Both the position numbers and the translations under genes were made by a program. This document shows positions 37,106-45,610 of a DNA stretch of 64,000 bases, one piece after another. The stretch comes from Ramlibacter tataouinensis TTB310 (lineage in GTDB: Bacteria; Pseudomonadota; Gammaproteobacteria; Burkholderiales; Burkholderiaceae_C). The DNA lies in contig NC_015677.1 of NCBI RefSeq assembly GCF_000215705.1, forward strand, positions 3,422,001 through 3,486,000, written 5' to 3'. Below the pieces are notes generated by a model that was not told the origin of the DNA, ran no database searches, and saw nothing but the letters and a program-made list of their open reading frames with translations. Numbering within the stretch: position 1 is the first letter of the stretch; the number at the start of each line of letters is the position of its first letter.

Positions 37106-38425
37106 TCAGCCGATCAACGCCGGCAGCCAGGTAGCGATGGCCGGCCAGTGGAACACCGCCGCCAGCAGCAGCAGGCTCATCGCGACATAGGGCACGACCG
37201 CGCGGAAGATGTGCGCCATGGTCACCTGCGGCGGCGCGACCCCGCGCATGGTCATCAGCAGCAGGCCGTGCGGCGGCAGCAGCAGCCCCAGCTGCATGCA
37301 GATCAGGAACATGACGCCGAACCACACGGGATCGACGGCCAGCGCCTGCACGATGGGCATGAAGATGGGCAGGGTGATCATCATCATGCTGACCTGGTCG
37401 ACGAAGATGCCCAGGAAGATCAGCAGCCCCAGCATGCCGGCCACCACGGCCGCGGTGGACAGGCCCTGGCCGGTGATCAGCTGCACCAGGCCGTTGCTCG
37501 CGCCCGAGAACGACAGGATCTGCGCGAAGGTGGTGGCGCCCAGGATGATGAACAGGATCATCCCGGAGATCGCAGCCGTGCCCTGCAGCGCCTTGAGCAG
37601 GGCCTGCGCGGTCAGGGCGCGGTAGCAGGCCGCCAGCACCAGGGTCGCGAAAGCGCCCAGCGCCGCGCACTCGGTGGGCGTGGCCCAGCCGGCCGCCAGC
37701 GCGCCCACCACCACGCCGAAGATGGACAGCGTGGGCAGCACGTAGGCGAAGAACGGCCGCCAGCGCGCCCAGCCGGAAGGGCCGGCGCCCTCGTCCGGGT
37801 CGGGCGGCGCCAGGCGCGGGTTGGACTTCACCCGCAGCACGATCCACAGCACGAACGCCACCGACAGGATGGCCCCCGGCACCACGCCGCCGATCAGCAG
37901 CTTGGAGATGGAGATGCCCGACAGCGAGCCCAGCAGCACGGTGAGCGCCGACGGCGGGATCAGCATGTCCACGGCGCCGATGGCCATCAGCGGGCCGGTG
38001 GCCAGCGTGGGGTGGTAGCCGCGCGCCAGCATGATGGGCAGCATCAGCGAGCCCAGCATGGCCGTGGTGGCGATGGTCGAGCCCGAGATCGCCGAGAACA
38101 CCGTGCCGGCGACCACCGCCACCACGGCCAGCCGGCCGGGCACGCGGCGGATCAGCCGCTCGATGCCCTCGATCACCTTGAGCGCCAGGCCGGTGTGGAA
38201 CAGCACCTCGCCCATCAGCACGAACAGCGGGATGGGCGTGAGCGAGAAGGCGGCGACCGAGCTGACGCTGCTGCGCGCCAGCTGCGCCAGGCCGACCTCG
38301 CCGCCCATGTACAGCCAGGCGCCGACGATGTTGACGGTGATGAAGGTCAGCGCCACCGGCATGCCCAGGAACAGCAGCACGGTGGACCCGCCCAGCATCA
38401 GCCAGGCCGCGAATTCCCAATTCAT
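37106..38425 (-). CDS. dctM: TRAP transporter large permease (DctM family)
   Basis: A 439-residue integral membrane protein with about twelve helices. TRAP-large motifs include 'GMPVALTFITVNIVGAWLYMG', 'GSTIATTAMLGSLMLPIMLARGYHPTLATG' and 'IDMLIPPS'-like 'AVDMLIPPSALTVLLGSLSG', and near the end 'VFMLICMQLGLLLPPHG'-type residues. It is the ion-coupled transport subunit. The start ATG overlaps the end of the small permease gene by 4 bases. Substrate unknown; C4-dicarboxylates, keto acids and other organic acids are typical. Confidence 0.94.
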   Translation of the reverse strand: MNWEFAAWLMLGGSTVLLFLGMPVALTFITVNIVGAWLYMGGEVGLAQLARSSVSSVAAFSLTPIPLFVLMGEVLFHTGLALKVIEGIERLIRRVPGRLAVVAVVAGTVFSAISGSTIATTAMLGSLMLPIMLARGYHPTLATGPLMAIGAVDMLIPPSALTVLLGSLSGISISKLLIGGVVPGAILSVAFVLWIVLRVKSNPRLAPPDPDEGAGPSGWARWRPFFAYVLPTLSIFGVVVGALAAGWATPTECAALGAFATLVLAACYRALTAQALLKALQGTAAISGMILFIILGATTFAQILSFSGASNGLVQLITGQGLSTAAVVAGMLGLLIFLGIFVDQVSMMMITLPIFMPIVQALAVDPVWFGVMFLICMQLGLLLPPHGLLLMTMRGVAPPQVTMAHIFRAVVPYVAMSLLLLAAVFHWPAIATWLPALIG

Positions 38426-38940
38426 GCCGCGCTCACCGCGTCGCGCCGCGGCCCGCGCTCGCCGGCGTACAGCCGCGCCATGCGGAACAGCATCTCCCCC
38501 GCCAACAGCAGGAACACCACCGGCAGGGGCGCCAGCGACCACCACTCGGGCGTGACCAGGGTCTTGATGCTCAGCGAACCGGAGGCCCAGCTCTCCCAGG
38601 CGGCGCGCGCGCCGTACCAGGCCATGAACAGGCAGCAGGCCAGGCCCAGCGCATCGCCCACCCATTCCAGCGTCCAGGCTAGGCGCGGCGGCAAGGCCTG
38701 CAGCAGGATGTCGACCCGGATGTGCTGGCCCTGGCGCAGCAGCCAGGGCGCCACCAGCAGGGTCAGCAGGTACAGCATCAGCTCGGAAACCTCGTTGCTC
38801 CAGGCCAGGCCGCGCGGCAGGCCGGGCACCGGGATGTTGCGCAGCGCCACGTCGGCCACGATGACCAGCATCATCGCGAACAGCAGCGCGCAGCCGGCCA
38901 GCGCCAGAGCGGCAAGCAGGCGCCCGTAGGCGCGGGCCAT
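38422..38940 (-). CDS. dctQ: TRAP transporter small permease (DctQ family)
   Basis: A 172-residue protein with four helices and the DctQ pattern 'VADVALRNIPVPGLPRGLAWSNEVSELMLYLLTLLVAPWLLRQGQHIRVDIL'. I prefer the ATG at 38940, which has AGGTGA about 8 bases upstream. A GTG four codons earlier overlaps the stop of the binding-protein gene and is possible. It forms the membrane complex with DctM. Confidence 0.92.
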   Translation of the reverse strand: MARAYGRLLAALALAGCALLFAMMLVIVADVALRNIPVPGLPRGLAWSNEVSELMLYLLTLLVAPWLLRQGQHIRVDILLQALPPRLAWTLEWVGDALGLACCLFMAWYGARAAWESWASGSLSIKTLVTPEWWSLAPLPVVFLLLAGEMLFRMARLYAGERGPRRDAVSAA

Positions 38941-38948
38941 GCGCCCGC

Positions 38949-39959
<1,011 letters not shown>

Positions 39960-39995
39960 TTACGCACCGTGCTTGTATTTGGCGAATGGGTTGTG

Positions 39996-40023
39996 TGAAT
40001 GCACTACATTCATCTCGTGAATG
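39996..40023. promoter_or_regulatory. Probable LysR operator in the dctP/LysR divergent region
   Basis: A perfect 6-bp dyad TGAATG-CACTA-CATTCA spans 39996-40012, and a third TGAATG half-site follows at 40018-40023. It lies between the divergent dctP (start 39926) and lysR (start 40051) genes, within the range expected for a LysR recognition site that both activates the operon and limits its own gene. The region is markedly AT-rich. Confidence 0.65.
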
Positions 40024-40050
40024 TCAGGGTGAACCCTGAAAGTCCGGTGC

Positions 40051-41031
40051 ATGAACTTCCGCCAGCTCGATCTGAACCTACTGCGCGTGCTCGCGGCGAT
40101 CCACGCGACGCGGTCGGTGACTGCCGCCGGCCGCCGGCTGGCGCTGTCGCAGTCGGCCACCAGCAACGCGCTGGCGCGGCTGCGCGGCTTCTTCGGCGAC
40201 CAGCTGTTCGTGCGCTCGCCGGGCGGGCTGGAGCCGACGCGCCGCTGCGAGGAGCTGGCGCCGGCGGTGGTGCAGCACCTGCGCCAGCTGGAGGCGCTGG
40301 TCACCGGCGAGAGCCGCTTCGACCTGGCCACCACCGACATGCACTGGAAGCTCTCGCTGTCCGACCTGGGCGAAATGCTGTTCCTGCCGCGGCTGGCCGC
40401 GGCGCTGCGCGCCGAGGCGCCGCGCGCCCGCCTGTCCAACATCTCGGTGGCCGCGGCCGACGTGGCGGCGGCGCTGGAGACGCGCGAGATCGACTGCGCC
40501 GTCGGCATCCTGCAGCCGCGCCACCGCGGCGTGCGCGCCGAGCCGCTGTTCCGCGAGCAGTACGTGGCCCTGGCCTCGCCCCAATGGCGGCCGCCCGCCG
40601 GCCGGCCCGGCCGGGCGCTGACGCAGGCGCAGCTGGCCGATGCCGCCCTGGTGGTGGCCTCGCCCACCGCGACCTTCCACACCGGCGTGGAGCAGATGCT
40701 CACCCGCGCGCGGCTGGCGCACCGCATCGTGCTGCGGGCGCGCCACTTCGGTGCCCTGCCCGAGCTGGCGCGCGCCACCGACCTGGTGGCCATCGTGCCC
40801 GAGATGTACGCGCGCGACCTGGGCGAACGCTACCAGCTGCGCACCTGGCGGCTGGCCGACGCGCCGCACTACGACGTGCGCCTGGTCTGGCACGCCAGCA
40901 CCGAGCGCGACCCGGCGCACCAGTGGATGCGGGCGCTGCTGCACCGGCTGTTCGGCCGCGCGGTGGCTGTTTCCCCCCCTTCTCCCCCCCGCCCCTCTTC
41001 GCCCCCGCCGGGGCGAAGAGGGGAGCCTTGA
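40051..41031 (+). CDS. LysR family transcriptional regulator, C-terminus encoded by a repeat element
   Basis: A 326-residue regulator. The winged HTH ('LDLNLLRVLAAIHATRSVTAAGRRLALSQSATSNALARLRGFFGDQLFVRS') is at residues 4-54, the ligand domain at about 90-300. It is divergent from the TRAP genes and likely regulates them in response to the transported acid. The family core ends near 'MRALLHRLFGR' (about residue 303). The last 19 residues, rich in Pro, Ser and Arg, are encoded by the left inverted repeat of the element at 40973-41404, which has supplied a new stop codon. Confidence 0.9.
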   Translation: MNFRQLDLNLLRVLAAIHATRSVTAAGRRLALSQSATSNALARLRGFFGDQLFVRSPGGLEPTRRCEELAPAVVQHLRQLEALVTGESRFDLATTDMHWKLSLSDLGEMLFLPRLAAALRAEAPRARLSNISVAAADVAAALETREIDCAVGILQPRHRGVRAEPLFREQYVALASPQWRPPAGRPGRALTQAQLADAALVVASPTATFHTGVEQMLTRARLAHRIVLRARHFGALPELARATDLVAIVPEMYARDLGERYQLRTWRLADAPHYDVRLVWHASTERDPAHQWMRALLHRLFGRAVAVSPPSPPRPSSPPPGRRGEP

Positions 41032-41404
41032 TTTGGTTTCGTCGCGCCGGCTACGCAACTACAGGCCAACGTCGCCACCTCCGCGGCGCACCACGGCCCA
41101 GGCGCTGCAGTCCTAGGAATGGCTGGCCGACCGGCGGGGAGCCGCGAGCCAGCGCGCAAGCGCGGCCGGCTCGTAAGGGGAGCGGCATCCCGTCTTCTTG
41201 TCTCGTCCTGGCCAGCGCTTGGCGCGGCCAGCGGCTCCGAGCCAGCCGGCCTCGAAGCGCGTCCAACAGCAGGTTCGCGCCGTGGCGTGCTGGTCGGCAA
41301 CGCAGCCTCACCCCTGTAGCGAGTAGTCGGCGCGCGCGGGCAAATCCAGGCTCCCCTCTTCGCCCCGGCGGGGGGCGAAGAGGGGCGGGGGGGAGAAGGG
41401 GGGG
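40973..41404. mobile_element. MITE-like 432-bp element with about 63-bp terminal inverted repeats
   Basis: The left arm (40973-41035) and right arm (41341-41404) are inverted copies of each other, differing by one base insertion and one substitution. The similarity continues weakly about 25 bases further inwards (GCCGGCTACGCAACTAC versus GCCGACTACTCGCTAC). Each arm contains its own hairpin, in which CCCCTCTTCGCCCC pairs with its complement around a short loop. The roughly 305 internal bases hold no credible gene. It has no transposase and would depend on one encoded elsewhere. No clear target-site duplication is visible. Its left arm forms the 3' end of the LysR gene. Confidence 0.72.
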
Positions 41405-41456
41405 CAAGCGAGGAGCATCTACAGCCCTAAAAGCATCCCAACACCAATCGATAACT

Positions 41457-42812
41457 TCAGAGCACCAGCAGCGCGCGAAAATCGTTGACGTTGGTGTAAG
41501 TCGGCCCGGTCACCACCAGGTCGCCCAGCGCGCTGAACCAGCCGTAGGCGTCGTTGCGGTCCAGGTAGGCGCCGGGCTTCATGCCCCGCGCCAGCGCGCG
41601 CTGCAGCGTGTCGGGCGCGACGAAGGCGCCGGCGTTGTCCTCGATGCCGTCGATGCCGTCGGTGTCCGCCGCCAGCGCCCAGACCCGCGGCTGGCCCTGC
41701 AGCGCCTGCGCCAGGCCCAGACAGAACTCGCCGGCCCGCCCGCCCCGGCCGGGGTGGGCATCTGAATCCTCGCCCCGGCCGGGGCGGGCGTCCGGCGCTC
41801 CTTCGGGCGGCTTCCTCACCGTCACCGTGGTCTCGCCGCCGGACAGGATGACGCAGGGCTTGCGGAACGGCTGGCCGCGCGCGGCCACGGCGCGGGCCAG
41901 GGCGGCGTGCACCTTGCCCACCTCGCGCGACTCGCCCTCGATCTCGTCGCTCAGGATGTGCGCCTCGATGCCGGCGGCGCGCGCGGCCTGCGCCGCCGCC
42001 TCCAGCGACTGCTGGGGCGTGGCGACCAGGCGCACCTCGTGGCCGTGGAACAGCAGGCTGCCCGGCTTGGGCGTCTCCAGCCCGCCCTGCTCGAGCTGGC
42101 GCAGCAGCAGCGGCGGCACCTCGATGCCGTAGCGGCGCAGGATGTCCAGCGCTTCGGCGCAGGTGGTCGCGTCCGGCACCGTCGGGCCGCTGGCGATCAC
42201 CGACACGTCGTCCCCTGGCACGTCGCTGATGGCCAGCGTGACCACGCGAGCCGGCGCGCAGGCGGCCGCCAGCCGCCCGCCCTTGATGCGCGAGAGGTGC
42301 TTGCGCACGCAGTTCATCTCGTGGATGTTGGCGCCGCTGGCCAGCAGCTGGCGGTTGATGCGCTGCTTGTCTTCCAGCGACAGGCCCTCGGCCGGCAAGG
42401 TCAGCAGGGCCGAGCCGCCGCCGGAGATCAGGCACAGCACCAGGTCGTCGGGGCCCAGGCCCTGCGCCAGCGCCAGCATGCGCTGGGCCGCGGCCAGGCC
42501 GGCGGCGTCGGGCACCGGGTGCGCGGCCTCGACCAGCTCGATGCGCCGCGGCAGCCCCTCGGGCCGCGGCGGCACGTGGTGGTAGCGGGTGACCATCAGG
42601 CCCGACAGCGGCGCCTCCCGCGGCCACAGCGCTTCCAGCGCCTGGGCCATGGCCCCGCCGGCCTTGCCCCCGCCCAGCACCAGGGTGCGGCCGCGCGGCG
42701 GCGCGGGCAGGCACGGGCCCAGGGTGTGCAGCGGCAGGGCGCGTCGCACGGCGGCCTGGTACAGGTGCTCGAGGAAGGCGCGGGGGTGGGTGGAGGGGTC
42801 GGGTGCGGTCAT
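41457..42812 (-). CDS. Glycerate 2-kinase / MOFRL family protein with an inserted repeat
   Basis: A 451-residue protein with the DUF4147 domain ('LVLGGGKAGGAMAQALEALW', 'LISGGGSALLTLPAEGLSLEDKQRINRQLLASGANIHEMNCVRKHLSRIKGGRLA', 'VPGDDVSVIASGPT') and the C-terminal MOFRL domain ('VILSGGETTVTV', 'ALAADTDGIDGIEDNAGAFV'). Members phosphorylate glycerate or were annotated as hydroxypyruvate reductase (TtuD). Between 'TVTVR' and the conserved 'GRGGR' there are about 21 extra residues encoded by two 24-bp direct repeats. The gene follows the LysR gene with a 4-base overlap, next to a maleate isomerase gene, so a tartrate/glycerate-type route is plausible. Confidence 0.9.
   Translation of the reverse strand: MTAPDPSTHPRAFLEHLYQAAVRRALPLHTLGPCLPAPPRGRTLVLGGGKAGGAMAQALEALWPREAPLSGLMVTRYHHVPPRPEGLPRRIELVEAAHPVPDAAGLAAAQRMLALAQGLGPDDLVLCLISGGGSALLTLPAEGLSLEDKQRINRQLLASGANIHEMNCVRKHLSRIKGGRLAAACAPARVVTLAISDVPGDDVSVIASGPTVPDATTCAEALDILRRYGIEVPPLLLRQLEQGGLETPKPGSLLFHGHEVRLVATPQQSLEAAAQAARAAGIEAHILSDEIEGESREVGKVHAALARAVAARGQPFRKPCVILSGGETTVTVRKPPEGAPDARPGRGEDSDAHPGRGGRAGEFCLGLAQALQGQPRVWALAADTDGIDGIEDNAGAFVAPDTLQRALARGMKPGAYLDRNDAYGWFSALGDLVVTGPTYTNVNDFRALLVL
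41739..41792 (-). repeat. Two 24-bp direct repeats inserted in the MOFRL gene
   Basis: Units at 41739-41762 and 41769-41792 are separated by six bases (TGAATC on the plus strand) and differ at three positions. Each contains the palindrome CCCCGGCCGGGG. On the coding strand each reads Asp-Ala-(Arg/His)-Pro-Gly-Arg-Gly, the whole insertion being in frame. The palindromic GC core resembles the hairpin of the nearby element at 40973-41404 but is not identical to it. Confidence 0.8.
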
Positions 42813-43714
42813 CGGAGCTCCTCGCGCGATTGTGCCGCGCCGGCCCAGGCCAGCAGGGCCTGCATGAACTCGCGCACCGCCGGCTGCGGCTCGTCGATGC
42901 GGCGCAGCGCGTACACGTCGCCGGCCGGCATGTGCGCGCCCAGGCGGCAGGTCGCCACCTCGCCCGCACGCAGCCGCGCCAGCGAGGCGGGCACCAGGGC
43001 CACGCCCAGGCCCGCCGCCACCAGGTGCACCAGCGCCGGCAGCTCGATCACCTGCTGCACCGTGCGGGGCACGAAGCCGGCTTCCAGGCAGGCGTCGAAC
43101 AGGCGCTGAGCGAACGCCGACGATTCGCGCCGCAGCGCGACGAAGGGCTCGCCGCGCAGCTCGGCCAGCCGCAGCGTCTTGCGGCGGGCCAGGCGGTGGC
43201 CGCGCGGCAGGGCCGCCACCACCGGGTCGCGCCACAGCAGCTGGCTGGCCAGCTGCCCGTCCGACAGGGACGAGCGCGACACGCTCAGGTCCACCCGCCC
43301 CTCGCGCAGCGCGCGCAGGTGGTCCACCGGCGCCATCTCCTGCAGCACGATCTCCACGCCCGGCCGGCTGGCGCCGAACCGCTGGATGAAGCGCGGCAGG
43401 GGCCCCAGGAAATGCGAGCCCGACAGGCCCAGCTTGATGCGGCCCTCCAGGCCGTTGGCCACCAGGCCGACGTGGCTGCGCGCCTCGTCCAGCCGCTCCA
43501 GCACCGCCAGGGCGTGCGGCAGGAAGGCCTTGCCCGCATCGCTGAGCTGCACGCTGCGGCTGGTGCGCTCGAACAGGCGGGCGCCCAGCTCCTTCTCGAG
43601 GTTGGCGATCTGCAGGCTCAGCGGGGGCTGCGAGACGTGCAGCTTGCGCGCCGCCCGCGTGAAGCTGAGCTCGGCGGCGAGCACGGTGAAGTAGCGCAGC
43701 TGCCGCAGCTCCAT
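42809..43714 (-). CDS. LysR family transcriptional regulator
   Basis: A 301-residue regulator. HTH at residues 1-60 ('ELRQLRYFTVLAAELSFTRAARKLHVSQPPLSLQIANLEKELGARLFERTSR') with the CatR/BenM-type 'QPPLSLQI' motif, followed by the ligand domain ('GLSGSHFLGPLPRFIQRF', 'ALRRESSAFAQRLFDAC'). It is divergent from the maleate isomerase gene and overlaps the glycerate kinase gene downstream by 4 bases, so it probably controls both directions. A strong palindrome lies in the 81-base divergent gap. Confidence 0.93.
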   Translation of the reverse strand: MELRQLRYFTVLAAELSFTRAARKLHVSQPPLSLQIANLEKELGARLFERTSRSVQLSDAGKAFLPHALAVLERLDEARSHVGLVANGLEGRIKLGLSGSHFLGPLPRFIQRFGASRPGVEIVLQEMAPVDHLRALREGRVDLSVSRSSLSDGQLASQLLWRDPVVAALPRGHRLARRKTLRLAELRGEPFVALRRESSAFAQRLFDACLEAGFVPRTVQQVIELPALVHLVAAGLGVALVPASLARLRAGEVATCRLGAHMPAGDVYALRRIDEPQPAVREFMQALLAWAGAAQSREELR

Positions 43715-43730
43715 GGATCCATACCTTCCG

Positions 43731-43761
43731 GCAAATGAATCGATACCGATTCTGTATTTGC
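43731..43761. promoter_or_regulatory. Probable LysR operator between LysR and the maleate isomerase-like gene
   Basis: A perfect inner dyad GAATCG-ATAC-CGATTC (43737-43752) is flanked by outer arms GCAAAT (43731-43736) and ATTTGC (43756-43761). These are also exact complements, offset by three bases. The nested dyad is centred in the divergent 81-base gap and is the obvious site for the adjacent LysR protein. Confidence 0.7.
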
Positions 43762-43795
43762 CAGTATAGATAGCGGCGGCGCAAGATCGCGCGCC

Positions 43796-44548
43796 ATGAG
43801 CCGTTCGTACCGCCTGGGCCTCATCGTCCCCAGCTCCAACACCACGATGGAAACCGAGATCCCCGCCATGCTGCGCGCGCGCGAGGGCGTGCTGCCGGAG
43901 CGCTTCACCTTCCACTCCAGCCGCATGCGCATGAAGGAGGTGACCAAGGAGCAGCTGGAGGCCATGGACCGCGACTCCGACCGCTGCGCAACCGAGCTGT
44001 CGGACGCCCGGATGGACGCGCTGGGCTACGCCTGCCTGGTCGCCATCATGAGCATGGGCAAGGGCTACCACCGCGAGTCGCAGCGGCGCCTGCACCAGGT
44101 GACGGTGGGCAACGGCGCGCCGGCGCCGGTGACCACCAGCGCCGGCGCCCTGGTCGAGGGCCTGCAAGCCCTGGGCGCCAAGCGCGTGTCCCTCATCGCG
44201 CCCTACATGAAGCCGCTGACGCGGCTGGTGATCGACTACCTGGAGCACGAAGGCATCGAGGTGGTGGACAGCCTGTCGCTGGAGATCCGCGACAACGTGG
44301 CGGTAGGCGCGCGCGACCCCAAGGCGCCGGCCGAGCTGTGGAAGCAGCTGAACGTGAAGGGCGCCGACGCCATCGTCGCCTCGGCCTGCGTGCAGATGCC
44401 CTCGCTGGCGGCCGTGCCGATGATCGAGGCCGCCAGCGGCCTGCCGGTGGTGTCCAGCGCGGTGTGCACCACCTGGTCGCTGCTCAAGCACCTGGGGCTG
44501 GAGCGCCGCGTGCCCGAGGCCGGCACGCTGCTGTCCGGCCGCTACTGA
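43796..44548 (+). CDS. Maleate cis-trans isomerase / Asp-Glu racemase family protein
   Basis: A 250-residue protein of the Asp/Glu/hydantoin racemase superfamily. 'GLIVPSSNTTMETEIPAML' at residues 8-26 is the maleate isomerase signature. The two catalytic Cys expected in the family would be Cys76-type in 'LGYACLVAIMSMG' and Cys196-type in 'IVASACVQMPSL', both present. Maleate to fumarate is the likely reaction; related arylmalonate-type decarboxylation cannot be excluded. It is followed 38 bases downstream by a Bug binding protein, suggesting uptake of the same acid. Confidence 0.85.
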   Translation: MSRSYRLGLIVPSSNTTMETEIPAMLRAREGVLPERFTFHSSRMRMKEVTKEQLEAMDRDSDRCATELSDARMDALGYACLVAIMSMGKGYHRESQRRLHQVTVGNGAPAPVTTSAGALVEGLQALGAKRVSLIAPYMKPLTRLVIDYLEHEGIEVVDSLSLEIRDNVAVGARDPKAPAELWKQLNVKGADAIVASACVQMPSLAAVPMIEAASGLPVVSSAVCTTWSLLKHLGLERRVPEAGTLLSGRY

Positions 44549-44586
44549 AGAAAAATCCCAACCGAACGACCCAAGGAGACTCTCTC

Positions 44587-45561
44587 ATGAACAAGCGCCA
44601 TTTCGTCCGACGCCTCGCCGCCTTGGCGGCCGCCAGCCTGCTGGCCGGCGGTGCCGCCGCCCAGGCCTTTCCCAGCAAGCCCATCACCCTGATCGTGCCC
44701 AACCCGCCCGGCGGCCTGGTGGACGGCTCGGCCCGCCTGCTCAGCGAGCCGCTGGCCCGGGTGCTGAACCAGTCGGTGGTGGTGGACAACAAGGGCGGCG
44801 GCAGCGGCAACGTGGCCTACGGCCTGGTGGCCCGCGCGCCGGCCGACGGCCATACCCTGCTGACGTCCTACTCGGCCTACCACGTGGGCAACCCCAACCT
44901 CACGCCCAAGCTGCCGTGGTCGCAGAAGGACCTGGTGCCGGTGGCCTTGATCACCACCGCCACCAACGTGATCGCCGCCCACCCTTCCGTGCCGGCCAAC
45001 ACGCTGACCGAGTTCATCGCCCACCTGAAGCAGAACCCGGGCAAGCTCAGCTATGCGTCGCAGGGCAACGGCTCGCTCTCGCACATCGGCACCGAGATGT
45101 TCAAGATGCAGACCGGCACCAGCATGGTCCACATCCCCTACCGCGGCTCGGGCGCCGCGATCTCGGACGTGCTGTCCGGCCAGGTGCAGGTCTTCATCAC
45201 CACGCCGCCTTCGGTGATGGGCCATGTGCAGCAGGGCAAGCTCAAGGGCTATGCGGTCACGGGCAAGAGCCGCCACCCGGGCCTGCCCAACGTGCCGACC
45301 ACCACCGAGGCCGGCCTCAAGGGCTTCGAGCTGGAGGCCTGGGTCGGCATCTTCGCGCCGGCCGGCACGCCGGCGGAGGTGGTCACCAAGCTGACCACCG
45401 GCATCAAGCAGGCGCTGGAGCTGCCCGAGACCAAGACCCGCGCGGCGGCTGCCGGCATCGACCTGCGCTACCTGCCGCCGGCGGAGCTGGACGCGCTGGT
45501 CAAGCGCGAGACCGAGTTCTGGGGCAAGACCATCAAGGCGGCCGGCATCACGGCCGACTGA
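44587..45561 (+). CDS. Bug/TctC-family tripartite tricarboxylate transporter substrate-binding protein
   Basis: A 324-residue periplasmic binding protein with signal peptide (residues 1-26, ending 'GGAAAQ'). Bug motifs are 'FPSKPITLIVPNPPGGLVDGSARLL', 'QSVVVDNKGGGSGNVAYGLVARAPADGHTLL', 'VHIPYRGSGAAISDVLSGQVQVF' and 'AYPAGTPAEVV'-like 'FAPAGTPAEVVTKL'. Shine-Dalgarno AAGGAGA lies 9 bases before the ATG. It shares an operon with the maleate isomerase-like gene, so a dicarboxylate such as maleate is a reasonable ligand. Confidence 0.94.
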   Translation: MNKRHFVRRLAALAAASLLAGGAAAQAFPSKPITLIVPNPPGGLVDGSARLLSEPLARVLNQSVVVDNKGGGSGNVAYGLVARAPADGHTLLTSYSAYHVGNPNLTPKLPWSQKDLVPVALITTATNVIAAHPSVPANTLTEFIAHLKQNPGKLSYASQGNGSLSHIGTEMFKMQTGTSMVHIPYRGSGAAISDVLSGQVQVFITTPPSVMGHVQQGKLKGYAVTGKSRHPGLPNVPTTTEAGLKGFELEAWVGIFAPAGTPAEVVTKLTTGIKQALELPETKTRAAAAGIDLRYLPPAELDALVKRETEFWGKTIKAAGITAD

Positions 45562-45610
45562 TGCAGCCTCTACCCTGGCATTCCCGTTGCGGGTCTGCCA
45601 GGGCAAGGCC

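Noticed and set aside
40973..41404. Repeat arms considered as CRISPR or as two simple terminators
   Set aside because: Only two copies, inverted rather than direct, with 300 bases between and no cas genes; arm similarity extends far beyond what terminators need.
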